Shown here piece by piece: positions 56,707 through 64,000 of a stretch of DNA of 64,000 nt (positions are counted from its first letter, which is position 1; each line of letters begins with the position of its first letter). The position numbers and the translations under genes are program-made. The stretch is from Paraburkholderia guartelaensis (lineage in GTDB: Bacteria; Pseudomonadota; Gammaproteobacteria; Burkholderiales; Burkholderiaceae). The stretch is from the NCBI RefSeq assembly GCF_004353905.1, contig NZ_SMOD01000010.1, positions 62,001 through 126,000 on the forward strand, given 5' to 3'. Below the pieces are notes generated by a model. The model was given only the letters and a program-made list of their open reading frames with translations, made no database searches and was not told where the DNA came from.

Positions 56707-57738
56707 TTACTCAGCGATTGCTTTGCCGCTCGCGTCCTTGACCTTCTCCTTCCACTGCGACTTGATTTCGGTCACGACCGACTGCGGCAGCGAGATGTAG
56801 TCGAGGCTGTCAGCAGCCGGCGTGCCATTCTTGAACGCCCAGTCGAAGAACTTGAGCGTTTCCTTGCCCTGGTCCGGCTTGTCCTGTGCCGTGTGCAGCA
56901 GCACGAAGGTCGCGCCGACGACCGGCCATGCGTCCTTGCCCGGCTCGTTCGTGAGGATCTGGTAGAACGACTTCTTCCAGTCCGCGCCAGCGGCCGCTGC
57001 CTTGAACGTTTCGGTGTCCGGCTGAACAACAGCGCCCGACTCGTTCTTCATGGCAGTGTAGACCATGTGGTTTTGCTTGGCGTACGCCCATTCGACGTAG
57101 CCGATCGCGCCCGGCAGACGCTGAACGAAGGCTGCGACGCCGTCGTTGCCCTTGCCGCCCGTACCCGTCGGCCATGCCACGGTCGTGCCTTCGCCGACCT
57201 TCGTCTTCCACTCGGGGTTGACCTTCGAGAGGTAGTTCGTCCAGATGAAGCTGGTGCCCGAACCGTCGGCGCGGCGGACCACGGCGATGTCGAGATCAGG
57301 CAGCTTGACCTTCGGGTTCAGTGCGACGATGGCCGGATCGTTCCACTTCTTGATCTTGCCGAGGTAGATGTCGCCGAGCACCGGGCCCGACAGCGTGATT
57401 TCGCCGGCCTTCACGCCCGGCACGTTGATTGCCGGCACGACGCCGCCAACCACCGTCGGGAACTGGAAGAGGCCTTCCTTGGCCAGTTCGTCGTCCTTCA
57501 GCGGAGCATCCGAGCCCGCGAAGTCAACAGTCTTGGCTTGAATCTGCTTGATGCCGCCCGACGAGCCAATGCCCTGGTAATTCACCTTGCCGCCGCCCGA
57601 CTTCTGATAGGCATCCGCCCATTTGGTATAGATCGGTGCTGCGAAGGTGCTACCCGCGCCGGTGATGTCAGCAGCCTGCGCTGCAATCGCGAAGAGCGCG
57701 CCAGCAACGCCAGCGAGCGCGGTTTGCATCAATTTCAT
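56707..57738 (-). CDS. pstS: Periplasmic phosphate-binding protein PstS
   Basis: A 343-residue exported protein with a signal peptide cut after AAQAA (about 22) and the phosphate-binding loops [21 protein letters not shown] (TGA/SGG-type) and [10 protein letters not shown]. It captures phosphate for PstCAB. GGAGGT precedes the ATG. First gene of the operon, under the Pho box at 57793-57831. Confidence 0.97.
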   Translation of the reverse strand: MKLMQTALAGVAGALFAIAAQAADITGAGSTFAAPIYTKWADAYQKSGGGKVNYQGIGSSGGIKQIQAKTVDFAGSDAPLKDDELAKEGLFQFPTVVGGVVPAINVPGVKAGEITLSGPVLGDIYLGKIKKWNDPAIVALNPKVKLPDLDIAVVRRADGSGTSFIWTNYLSKVNPEWKTKVGEGTTVAWPTGTGGKGNDGVAAFVQRLPGAIGYVEWAYAKQNHMVYTAMKNESGAVVQPDTETFKAAAAGADWKKSFYQILTNEPGKDAWPVVGATFVLLHTAQDKPDQGKETLKFFDWAFKNGTPAADSLDYISLPQSVVTEIKSQWKEKVKDASGKAIAE

Positions 57739-57792
57739 GAGACCTCCAGTGTGTGAGCGGATGAACGACACCGCGAAGCTTAGGGGGTCTCT

Positions 57793-57831
57793 GTGACAGT
57801 ACTGTGACGATTCATGAAGCGAACGTGACAG
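57793..57831 (-). promoter_or_regulatory. Double Pho box upstream of pstS
   Basis: On the minus strand CTGTCAC GTTC GCTTCAT, then TCGTCAC AGTA CTGTCAC: four TCA half-sites spaced 11, 10 and 11 bases, two tandem PhoB boxes. The edge is 55 bases before the pstS ATG. Confidence 0.85.
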
Positions 57832-58069
57832 TTCGATTACTGGCTGAAAGGCGCGTGGATATGCGTTTTGCGCGCTTTGCGAGGCGTGGTTGCAGCATGA
57901 GCTGCGAGGACTGCGACGGCCGGGAAGGCCGCCAGGCGGGCGTTTGGCGGCCCTCTACGGGGTCCGGTGAAAAATTCGAGGATTCCCTCGAAAATCGTTT
58001 GCAAACGGTTATGCGATTGTTTTAAACGTTTGCCTGCATCCGTTGGGACATCGAAAAAATCGCAAAAAA

Positions 58070-58120
58070 AGATGAGCACAAAAGAATGAGCACGACGGCA
58101 AGTTGCAACGTCGTGCTCAT
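58070..58120 (-). terminator. Terminator after glmM
   Basis: Perfect 12-bp arms ATGAGCACGACG / CGTCGTGCTCAT with an 11-base loop, followed on the minus strand by TTCTTTTG. Lies about 50 bases past the glmM stop. Confidence 0.75.
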
Positions 58121-58167
58121 CGGTTTGGCGCCGGCGTGATCCGGCAGCGCAGTTCAATAGCCGGCGA

Positions 58168-59520
58168 TCACGCGATCGAACGCTTGACCACGCTGGCGAT
58201 CGCCTCGGCGTAATGCACGGTGTCGCGCTCTTCGCGGGCCTCGACCATCACGCGCAGCACCGGCTCCGTACCCGAAGCGCGGATCAGTACGCGGCCACGG
58301 CCCTTCAATTCGGCTTCGGCGGAAGCGATCGACTGCTGGATCTCGGCGTTGCCCTTCCAGTCGGCGCCCTGCGCGATGCGCACGTTGATGAGCTTCTGCG
58401 GAAACAGTTTCACGCCGTCGAGCAGCTGCGCGATCGACTTGCCGCTGCGCTTCATCGCCGCGAGCACGAGTAGCGCCGAGACGATGCCGTCGCCGGTCGT
58501 GTGGCGGTCGAGCGACAGAATGTGGCCCGAGCCTTCCGCGCCGAGTTGCCAGCCGCGCTCGCGCAGTTGCTCCAGCACGTAGCGGTCGCCCACGTTCGCG
58601 CGCACGAGCTGCACCCCAAGACCTTCGAGCGCCTGCTCCACCGCGAGATTGGTCATGAGCGTGCCCACCGCGCCTTCGACCTTGCCGTCGGTCGCGATGC
58701 GGTCCTTCACAAGCACGTAGAGCAGCTCGTCGCCGTTGTAAAGGCGGCCCTGTGCGTCGACCACCTGGAGACGGTCGGCGTCGCCATCGAGCGCGATACC
58801 GAGGTCCGCGTGATTCGCGCGCACGGCGCGCACGAGCGCGTCAGGCGCGGTCGCACCCACGCCGTCGTTGATGTTGAAACCGTTCGGCGACACGCCGATC
58901 GGGATCACGTCCGCGCCCAGCTCGTGGAACACGTGCGGCGCGATGTCATAACCCGCACCGTTGGCGCAATCGATCACGAGCTTCAGGCCGCGCAGATTGA
59001 ACGCCTGCGGGAACGTGCTCTTGCAGAACTCGATGTAGCGCCCGCCCGCGTCGTGCAGGCGGCGTGCGCGGCCAAGCTGCTCAGAGGGCGCGCAGGCCAG
59101 CGGCTGCTCGAGCTGCTCCTCGATTTGCGTCTCCACCTCGTCGGGGAGCTTGTTGCCGTCGGCGGAGAAGAACTTGATGCCGTTGTCGTAGTAGGGATTG
59201 TGCGACGCGCTGATCACCACGCCCGCGGCGAGCCGCAGCGCGCGCGTGAGATAGGCGATGCCGGGCGTCGTCATCGGACCGGCCAGCATCACGTCGATGC
59301 CCGCAGCCGAGAGCCCAGCTTCGAGGGAGGCTTCGAGCATATAGCCCGAAATACGCGTGTCCTTGCCGATCAGCACGGACGGGCGCGGCCCGGATGCCGC
59401 CGCCGAGCCCGCGAGCACCTTGCCCGCGGCGTAGCCTAGCCGAAGCACGAAATCGGGCGTAATCGGCGCCTCGCCGACCTTGCCACGTACTCCATCAGTT
59501 CCGAAATAACGACGTCCCAT
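58168..59520 (-). CDS. glmM: Phosphoglucosamine mutase
   Basis: A 450-residue alpha-D-phosphohexomutase that converts glucosamine-6-P to glucosamine-1-P for peptidoglycan and LPS. The phospho-Ser is in [14 protein letters not shown] (about residue 108), metal ligands are in ALDGDADRL, sugar-binding in GSGHI and the phosphate loop RASGTEP. ATG 59520 has GAGGGG upstream and gives the conserved [13 protein letters not shown] start. In one cluster with folP and ftsH, a common bacterial arrangement. Confidence 0.97.
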   Translation of the reverse strand: MGRRYFGTDGVRGKVGEAPITPDFVLRLGYAAGKVLAGSAAASGPRPSVLIGKDTRISGYMLEASLEAGLSAAGIDVMLAGPMTTPGIAYLTRALRLAAGVVISASHNPYYDNGIKFFSADGNKLPDEVETQIEEQLEQPLACAPSEQLGRARRLHDAGGRYIEFCKSTFPQAFNLRGLKLVIDCANGAGYDIAPHVFHELGADVIPIGVSPNGFNINDGVGATAPDALVRAVRANHADLGIALDGDADRLQVVDAQGRLYNGDELLYVLVKDRIATDGKVEGAVGTLMTNLAVEQALEGLGVQLVRANVGDRYVLEQLRERGWQLGAEGSGHILSLDRHTTGDGIVSALLVLAAMKRSGKSIAQLLDGVKLFPQKLINVRIAQGADWKGNAEIQQSIASAEAELKGRGRVLIRASGTEPVLRVMVEAREERDTVHYAEAIASVVKRSIA

Positions 59521-59619
59521 CTTTCTACCCCTCGGTTTGGTGCTGCTTTGTCCTGTATTGTGCCGCCTGGATCCGCTCGGACGCACTTCGCGCCGGTCAG
59601 CGTTCTTCCTGGCGATGGC

Positions 59620-60534
59620 TCAGCCTTGTGTGTGCGACGTGCCGGCGGACATCGCGTCGCGCATCGCCGCCCAGATCTTCAGTGCGTCCACCGTGGGCGC
59701 AACGTCGTGCACGCGAATGATCGCCGCGCCGCGCTCTGCCGCGCACACGGCCGCTCCTATGCTCGCCGCCACGCGTTCGGGCGCCGGCCGGTTCACGAGC
59801 GCGCCGAGCATCGACTTGCGCGACATGCCGGCCAGGATCGGATACGGTGCGACGCCTGCCGCAACCTCGGGTGCCGTCTGCGGCAGGTGCGCGAGCAGCG
59901 CGTAATTGTGCTCGACCACCGACTTGCCGAAGCCGAAGCCCGGGTCCACGCTGATACGCCCCTTCGCCACGCCGGCCGCTTCGAGTTCGGCGCAACGCTC
60001 GGCGAGAAACTCGCGCACCTCGCGCACGACATCCACGTAATCGGGCTCGCCCAGCTGCATCGTCTGCGGCTCGCCGAGCATGTGCATCACACACAGCCCG
60101 CACTCGCTGCCGCGCACGGCCTCGATCGCGCCGGGCATCCGGAAACCCCAGATGTCGTTGATCATGTCGGCGCCCGCCGCGAGCGCCGCGCGCATGACTT
60201 CGGGCTTGTACGTGTCGATCGACAGCGGCACATTCGCGCCCTTGAGCCTTTCCACGAGCGGAATCACACGTTCGAGTTCCTCGTCGAGCGGCACGGGCGG
60301 CGCGCCCGGCCGCGTCGATTCACCGCCGATGTCGATGATATCGACGCCGTCGAGCATCATCTGCTCGGCACGGCGCAAGGCGTCGCCGAACGCGATATAA
60401 CGGCCGCCGTCGGAAAACGAGTCGGGGGTTGCGTTGAGGATGCCCATGACGAGCGGACGCTCGAAAGTCAGCGTGAAGCGGCCACATGCGAGCGGTTCAG
60501 GTGGGAGACTACCTTGCGAGGAGATGTTGGGCAC
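59620..60534 (-). CDS. folP: Dihydropteroate synthase
   Basis: A 304-residue TIM-barrel enzyme of folate synthesis and the target of sulfonamides. Signatures MGILNATPDSFSDGG and DIIDIGGESTRPGA, the pterin/pABA-binding PGFGFGKS and the C-terminal IIRVHDVAPT are present. The start is uncertain: GTG 60534 gives PNISSQGSLPPE before the LACGRF segment usual in related proteins, while TTG 60594 adds 20 more residues; neither has a good Shine-Dalgarno. Confidence 0.95.
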   Translation of the reverse strand: MPNISSQGSLPPEPLACGRFTLTFERPLVMGILNATPDSFSDGGRYIAFGDALRRAEQMMLDGVDIIDIGGESTRPGAPPVPLDEELERVIPLVERLKGANVPLSIDTYKPEVMRAALAAGADMINDIWGFRMPGAIEAVRGSECGLCVMHMLGEPQTMQLGEPDYVDVVREVREFLAERCAELEAAGVAKGRISVDPGFGFGKSVVEHNYALLAHLPQTAPEVAAGVAPYPILAGMSRKSMLGALVNRPAPERVAASIGAAVCAAERGAAIIRVHDVAPTVDALKIWAAMRDAMSAGTSHTQG

Positions 60535-60644
60535 GTCAGAAAACGTCAGATGTGTAACGAGATGCGGCAGCGCTGCGGCTCGCAAGAAATGCAAAACGGG
60601 CCGATGTGAACATCACACCGGCCCGCAACTTTACTCGATAAGGA

Positions 60645-62531
60645 TTACGCCGGTGCGGTGGCGCTACCGGGCTTGACCTCAGTGCCCGTGCTGCCGCCCG
60701 ACGACGCGTCGCCCGGCGACGGCGTGCTCTTCGGCGAGCGCGGCGGACGGCCGGCCATGATGTCGTTGATCTGGTCGGCGTCGATCGTTTCCCACTCCAT
60801 GAGTGCCGCGGTCATGGCTTCGACCTTGTCGCGGTTCTCGTCGAGCAGGCGCTTCGCGAGGTTGTACTGCTCGTCGAGCACGCGGCGGATTTCCGCGTCG
60901 ACCTTCTGCTGCGTCGCTTCCGAGATTGCACGCGTGAAGCCCTTGCCGAACGGGCCGCCGTCGTTATCGTCGTCGGCATAGACCATCGGTCCGAGCGCGT
61001 CGGTCATACCGAAGCGCGTGACCATCGCGCGAGCCGTTTGCGTCGCCTTGTTGAAGTCGTCCGAGGCGCCCGTGCTGATCAGGTTCATGAACAGCTCTTC
61101 CGCCACACGGCCGCCGAACAGGATGGCCAGACGATCCAGCAGATAGTCCTTCGAGTACGTTTCGTTGTCGTGCTCGGGCAACTGCCACGTCACGCCCAGC
61201 GCGCGACCGCGCGGGATGATCGTGACCTTGTGCACCGGGTCTGCCTTCGGCAGCAGCTTCGCGATAACCGCGTGACCCGACTCGTGGTACGCCGTGGCGC
61301 GCTTCGCTTCCTCGCGGATAACCGCCGACTTGCGCTCCGGACCCATGAAGATCTTGTCCTTCGCGTCTTCGAAGTCCTGCATCTCGACGATGCGCTTGCC
61401 GCGGCGTGCCGCGAAGAGTGCGGCTTCGTTGACGAGGTTCGCGAGGTCGGCACCCGAGAAGCCCGGCGTGCCGCGTGCGATGACCGCTGCGTCCACGTCG
61501 TTGGCGATCGGCACCTTGCGCAGGTGCACCTTCATGATCTGCTCGCGGCCGCGGATATCCGGCAGGCCCACATACACCTGGCGGTCGAAACGGCCCGGAC
61601 GCAGCAGCGCCTTGTCCAGCACGTCCGAACGGTTGGTTGCCGCGATCACGATCACGCCCGAGTTCGCCTCGAAGCCGTCCATCTCGACCAGCATCTGGTT
61701 CAGCGTCTGTTCGCGCTCGTCGTTGCCGCCGCCCATGCCGGCGCCACGATGGCGGCCGACCGCGTCGATTTCGTCGATGAACACGATACACGGCGCATGC
61801 TTCTTGGCCTGCTCGAACATGTCGCGCACACGGGCCGCGCCCACGCCGACGAACATTTCGACGAAGTCCGAACCCGAGATGCTGAAGAACGGCACCTTCG
61901 CTTCGCCGGCAATGGCACGCGCAAGCAGCGTCTTACCCGTACCCGGAGGGCCGACGAGCAGCACGCCGCGCGGAATGCGTCCACCCAGCTTCTGGAATTT
62001 TTGCGGATCGCGCAGGAAGTCGACGAGCTCGGACACTTCCTCCTTCGCTTCGTCGCAGCCCGCGACGTCGGAGAAGTTGACCGCGTTGTTGTTCTCGTCG
62101 ATCAGGCGGGCGCGCGATTTACCAAAGGAGAACGCCCCGCCTTTGCCGCCCCCCTGCATCTGTCTCATCATGTAGAACCAGAACACGATGATAAGTATGG
62201 TCGGCCCGAGGTAGTACAGCGCGGAAACGAGCGCGTTCGGCTCTTCGTCAGCCTTGCCGCTCACCTGCACGCCATATTTCATCAGGTCGCCGACCATCCA
62301 GATGTCGCCCGGGGAGACGATCTGGTATTTCTGGCCATCAGCCGGAGTGACCGTGAGGTTCCGCCCCTGCACCACGACGCTCTTGACCTTGCCGTTCTTC
62401 GCGTCGTCCATGAACTGCGAATAGGAAACGCCTTCCTGGACACGGGGCTTGTCGAACTGCTTGAACACCGTAAACAGCACCAGTGCGATTACCAGCCACA
62501 CTGCTGCCTTCGAAAACATGTTGTTGTTCAA
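60645..62531 (-). CDS. ftsH: ATP-dependent membrane metalloprotease FtsH
   Basis: A 628-residue inner-membrane AAA+ protease that degrades membrane proteins and regulators such as RpoH and LpxC. Two N-terminal helices (about 9-27 and 100-120) flank a periplasmic domain; Walker A GPPGTGKT, Walker [12 protein letters not shown] region, then the zinc site HESGH. The TTG at 62531 is the likely start because AAGGAG lies 8 bases upstream, whereas ATG 62519 is 20 bases away. C-terminal tail is Pro/Ser/Gly-rich. Confidence 0.97.
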   Translation of the reverse strand: MNNNMFSKAAVWLVIALVLFTVFKQFDKPRVQEGVSYSQFMDDAKNGKVKSVVVQGRNLTVTPADGQKYQIVSPGDIWMVGDLMKYGVQVSGKADEEPNALVSALYYLGPTILIIVFWFYMMRQMQGGGKGGAFSFGKSRARLIDENNNAVNFSDVAGCDEAKEEVSELVDFLRDPQKFQKLGGRIPRGVLLVGPPGTGKTLLARAIAGEAKVPFFSISGSDFVEMFVGVGAARVRDMFEQAKKHAPCIVFIDEIDAVGRHRGAGMGGGNDEREQTLNQMLVEMDGFEANSGVIVIAATNRSDVLDKALLRPGRFDRQVYVGLPDIRGREQIMKVHLRKVPIANDVDAAVIARGTPGFSGADLANLVNEAALFAARRGKRIVEMQDFEDAKDKIFMGPERKSAVIREEAKRATAYHESGHAVIAKLLPKADPVHKVTIIPRGRALGVTWQLPEHDNETYSKDYLLDRLAILFGGRVAEELFMNLISTGASDDFNKATQTARAMVTRFGMTDALGPMVYADDDNDGGPFGKGFTRAISEATQQKVDAEIRRVLDEQYNLAKRLLDENRDKVEAMTAALMEWETIDADQINDIMAGRPPRSPKSTPSPGDASSGGSTGTEVKPGSATAPA

Positions 62532-62729
62532 AGCACCACTCCTTCACTCATAGATGGGCGCCTACATTTGCCTTGCGACTGCGACACCACCAAAGCATTC
62601 TAATCCAGTACACGGACCCCTGCCATAACGTTTCGCTACCGCAGGAATAGCCCGAGCGCCTTGTCCTGACCGCCTCTTGCGGTCATTTTGCGACCAGATT
62701 GCGCCTTTTGCACGGCAATCATGCCCCGT

Positions 62730-63392
62730 TTAACAGGGCCGCTTCAGATGTTTACCCAATATAAACGTTTCGGACGATTTATCACGCGAAGCCTTCGGTT
62801 TGCGTGCCGCCACGACCTTGAATTGCTGCTTGAACTTCTCGACGATCTGACTGTAACCGCTGCCGTGGAAGCATTTGACTAAAAGGGCTCCATCGGGTTT
62901 CAGATGATTCTGCGAAAACTCGAGCGCGAGGTCGCACACGTGCTCGATACGCGCCGCGTCGGCCGACGCGACCCCCGAGAGATTGGGCGCCATGTCCGAA
63001 ATTACAAGGTCGACCGGACGGCCGCCCACCAATTCTTCCAGTTGCGCGAGCACGTCGTCCTCGCGGAAGTCGCCCTGCAGGAACTGCACGTCGGAGATGG
63101 GTTCCATCGGAAGGAGGTCGAGCGCGATGATCGTGCCGTCGATCCCACCCTGCCGCTCTTCGTCGCGCTTCGAGCTTTGCGCGAGCTTGTTGCGGGCGTA
63201 CTGGCTCCAGCTGCCGGGCGCCGCGCCCAGGTCCACGATCACCATGCCGGGGCGGATCAGCTTGTCCTGCTCGTCGATTTCCTTCAGCTTGTAGGCAGCG
63301 CGGGCACGATAGCCCTCCCGCTGTGCCATTTTCACGTACGGATCGTTGATATGGTCGTGCAGCCACGACTGATTGAAGCGATTTTTTGCCAT
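62730..63392 (-). CDS. rlmE: 23S rRNA 2'-O-methyltransferase RlmE
   Basis: A 220-residue SAM-dependent enzyme (FtsJ/RrmJ) that methylates U2552 of 23S rRNA in the large subunit. SAM loop [12 protein letters not shown] and the KDKE tetrad elements (YKLKEID Lys, ISDMAPN Asp, [10 protein letters not shown] Lys and SSETFIL Glu) are present. Lies 198 bases before ftsH and divergent from the YhbY gene, the usual order near ftsH. Confidence 0.96.
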   Translation of the reverse strand: MAKNRFNQSWLHDHINDPYVKMAQREGYRARAAYKLKEIDEQDKLIRPGMVIVDLGAAPGSWSQYARNKLAQSSKRDEERQGGIDGTIIALDLLPMEPISDVQFLQGDFREDDVLAQLEELVGGRPVDLVISDMAPNLSGVASADAARIEHVCDLALEFSQNHLKPDGALLVKCFHGSGYSQIVEKFKQQFKVVAARKPKASRDKSSETFILGKHLKRPC

Positions 63393-63666
63393 TAAAGATG
63401 AACTCTTGCTGCGTGATTCCGCGCTTTTAGCGGATAATACGCGTTTTATTCGTGCGGCCGTCGCGGCCCGCCTGGCCGGATGTTCGTTTCTCCGCCAGCG
63501 TTTTTTGCCCGCGCCCTGCCGTTCCCCACGGTTTTCCGTTGTTCCGACGCGCTTTGCCCGCTGGCGGTCCGCTATTCGCGGCCCGCATTCACGTCTGCCC
63601 AGGTTGTCAATTCATGCCTGTCGACCCCGCGCGGCGCCGTCATTTTAGTCGAGTCTGCCACATCCC

Positions 63667-64000
63667 ATGCCCGCCCTCACTCTTTCCGCCGAGCAGCGCT
63701 CCGAGCTGCGCTCCCAGGCTCACGCGCTCAAACCGGTCGTGCTTATCGGCGCCGAGGGACTGACCGACGCCGTCCTCAAGGAAATCAAGGTTCACCTTGG
63801 CGCACACCAGCTCATCAAGGTGCGCGTGTTCGGCGACGAGCGCGAAGAGCGCCTCGCGATCTACGAAGAGATCTGCGACCGCCTGAGCGCCGCCCCGATC
63901 CAGCACATCGGCAAGCTGCTCGTCATCTACAAGCCCGAGGAAGCCAAGGCGAAGACCACGACCGTGCGCGCCGGCGCCCGCGGCACCGTGTCGCGCCCGG
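63667..64000 (+). CDS. yhbY: YhbY-family RNA-binding protein, 3' part missing
   Basis: At least 111 residues of a CRS1/YhbY (CRM) domain protein, running off the window end. The core ALTLSAEQRSELRSQAHAL, LIGAEGLTDAVLKEI, LIKVRVFGDERE and the GKLLVIYKP end strand are complete; the following Lys/Arg/Thr-rich tail extends past base 64000. YhbY associates with pre-50S ribosomes. Divergent from rlmE. Confidence 0.92.
   Translation, partial: MPALTLSAEQRSELRSQAHALKPVVLIGAEGLTDAVLKEIKVHLGAHQLIKVRVFGDEREERLAIYEEICDRLSAAPIQHIGKLLVIYKPEEAKAKTTTVRAGARGTVSRP

Larger units (their letters stand above)
57739..58167. other. glmM-pstS intergenic region
   Basis: 429 bases. Holds the pstS Pho box, the palindrome CGTTTGCAAACG at 57996-58007 with a second AAACGTTTGC nearby, and the glmM terminator. 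No gene seen. Confidence 0.6.

Overview
This is a GC-rich, gene-dense stretch of bacterial chromosome. The gene content (HemP, DUF3563, an FtrABCD-type iron uptake operon, imuA-imuB-dnaE2, olsB, and the order pstSCAB-phoU-phoB-phoR) points to a beta-proteobacterium of the family Burkholderiaceae, most likely Paraburkholderia, Caballeronia or a close relative. This assignment rests on protein families and synteny read by eye, not on a database search. I see no insertion sequence, prophage, CRISPR array or rRNA operon. The only decayed gene I recognise is a porin fragment beside a tRNA-Ser.

Layout. 1-4.7 kb: end of an SDR oxidoreductase, fluoride channel CrcB, cyclopropane fatty acid synthase, HIT protein, nitroreductase, porin remnant, tRNA-Ser(GGA) and a small secreted protein. 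5.1-9.6 kb (minus strand): acetyl-CoA synthetase followed by a two-subunit sodium/solute symporter, probably an acetate or short-acid uptake and activation unit. 9.9-14.8 kb: DMT exporter, UPF0114 protein, class I fumarase, bacterioferritin, glutamate racemase. 15.2-25.8 kb is iron-themed: bfd, a 20-residue membrane microprotein candidate, tonB-exbB-exbD, a LysR/pirin pair, OsmC, DUF1857, hemP, a GlcG/HbpS-like protein and ftrABCD. 26-37 kb is mostly housekeeping: uvrB, an aromatic/aspartate aminotransferase, a patatin plus 3-hydroxybutyrate dehydrogenase pair, aldo/keto reductase, rlmJ, DUF3563, cueR-copZ and an RmlD-like reductase. 37-43 kb: the SOS mutasome imuA-imuB-dnaE2 under a near-perfect LexA box. 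43-46.8 kb: FAD oxidoreductase, tRNA-Pro(TGG), sixA, olsB. 46.9-57.7 kb: phosphate metabolism (ppx, ppk, phoR, phoB, phoU, pstBACS). 58.2-64 kb: glmM, folP, ftsH, rlmE and the start of a YhbY-family gene, a common bacterial housekeeping order.

How the genes work together. Two regulons can be read from the DNA. First, four 15-bp sites with 7-1-7 Fur-box architecture lie upstream of bfr, bfd(-tonB-exbBD), hemP and ftrA, linking iron storage, storage mobilisation, TonB energy supply, haem uptake and ferrous iron uptake. Second, 11-bp-periodic TCA repeats typical of PhoB boxes lie upstream of pstS, ppk and olsB, linking phosphate import, polyphosphate synthesis and phosphorus-free ornithine lipid synthesis to PhoB/PhoR encoded between them. 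A CueR operator sits between cueR and copZ, but its promoter geometry faces cueR itself. The least explained items are the 20-codon ORF between bfd and tonB, a possible switchable terminator between murI and bfd, and an EF-hand-like loop in the symporter.
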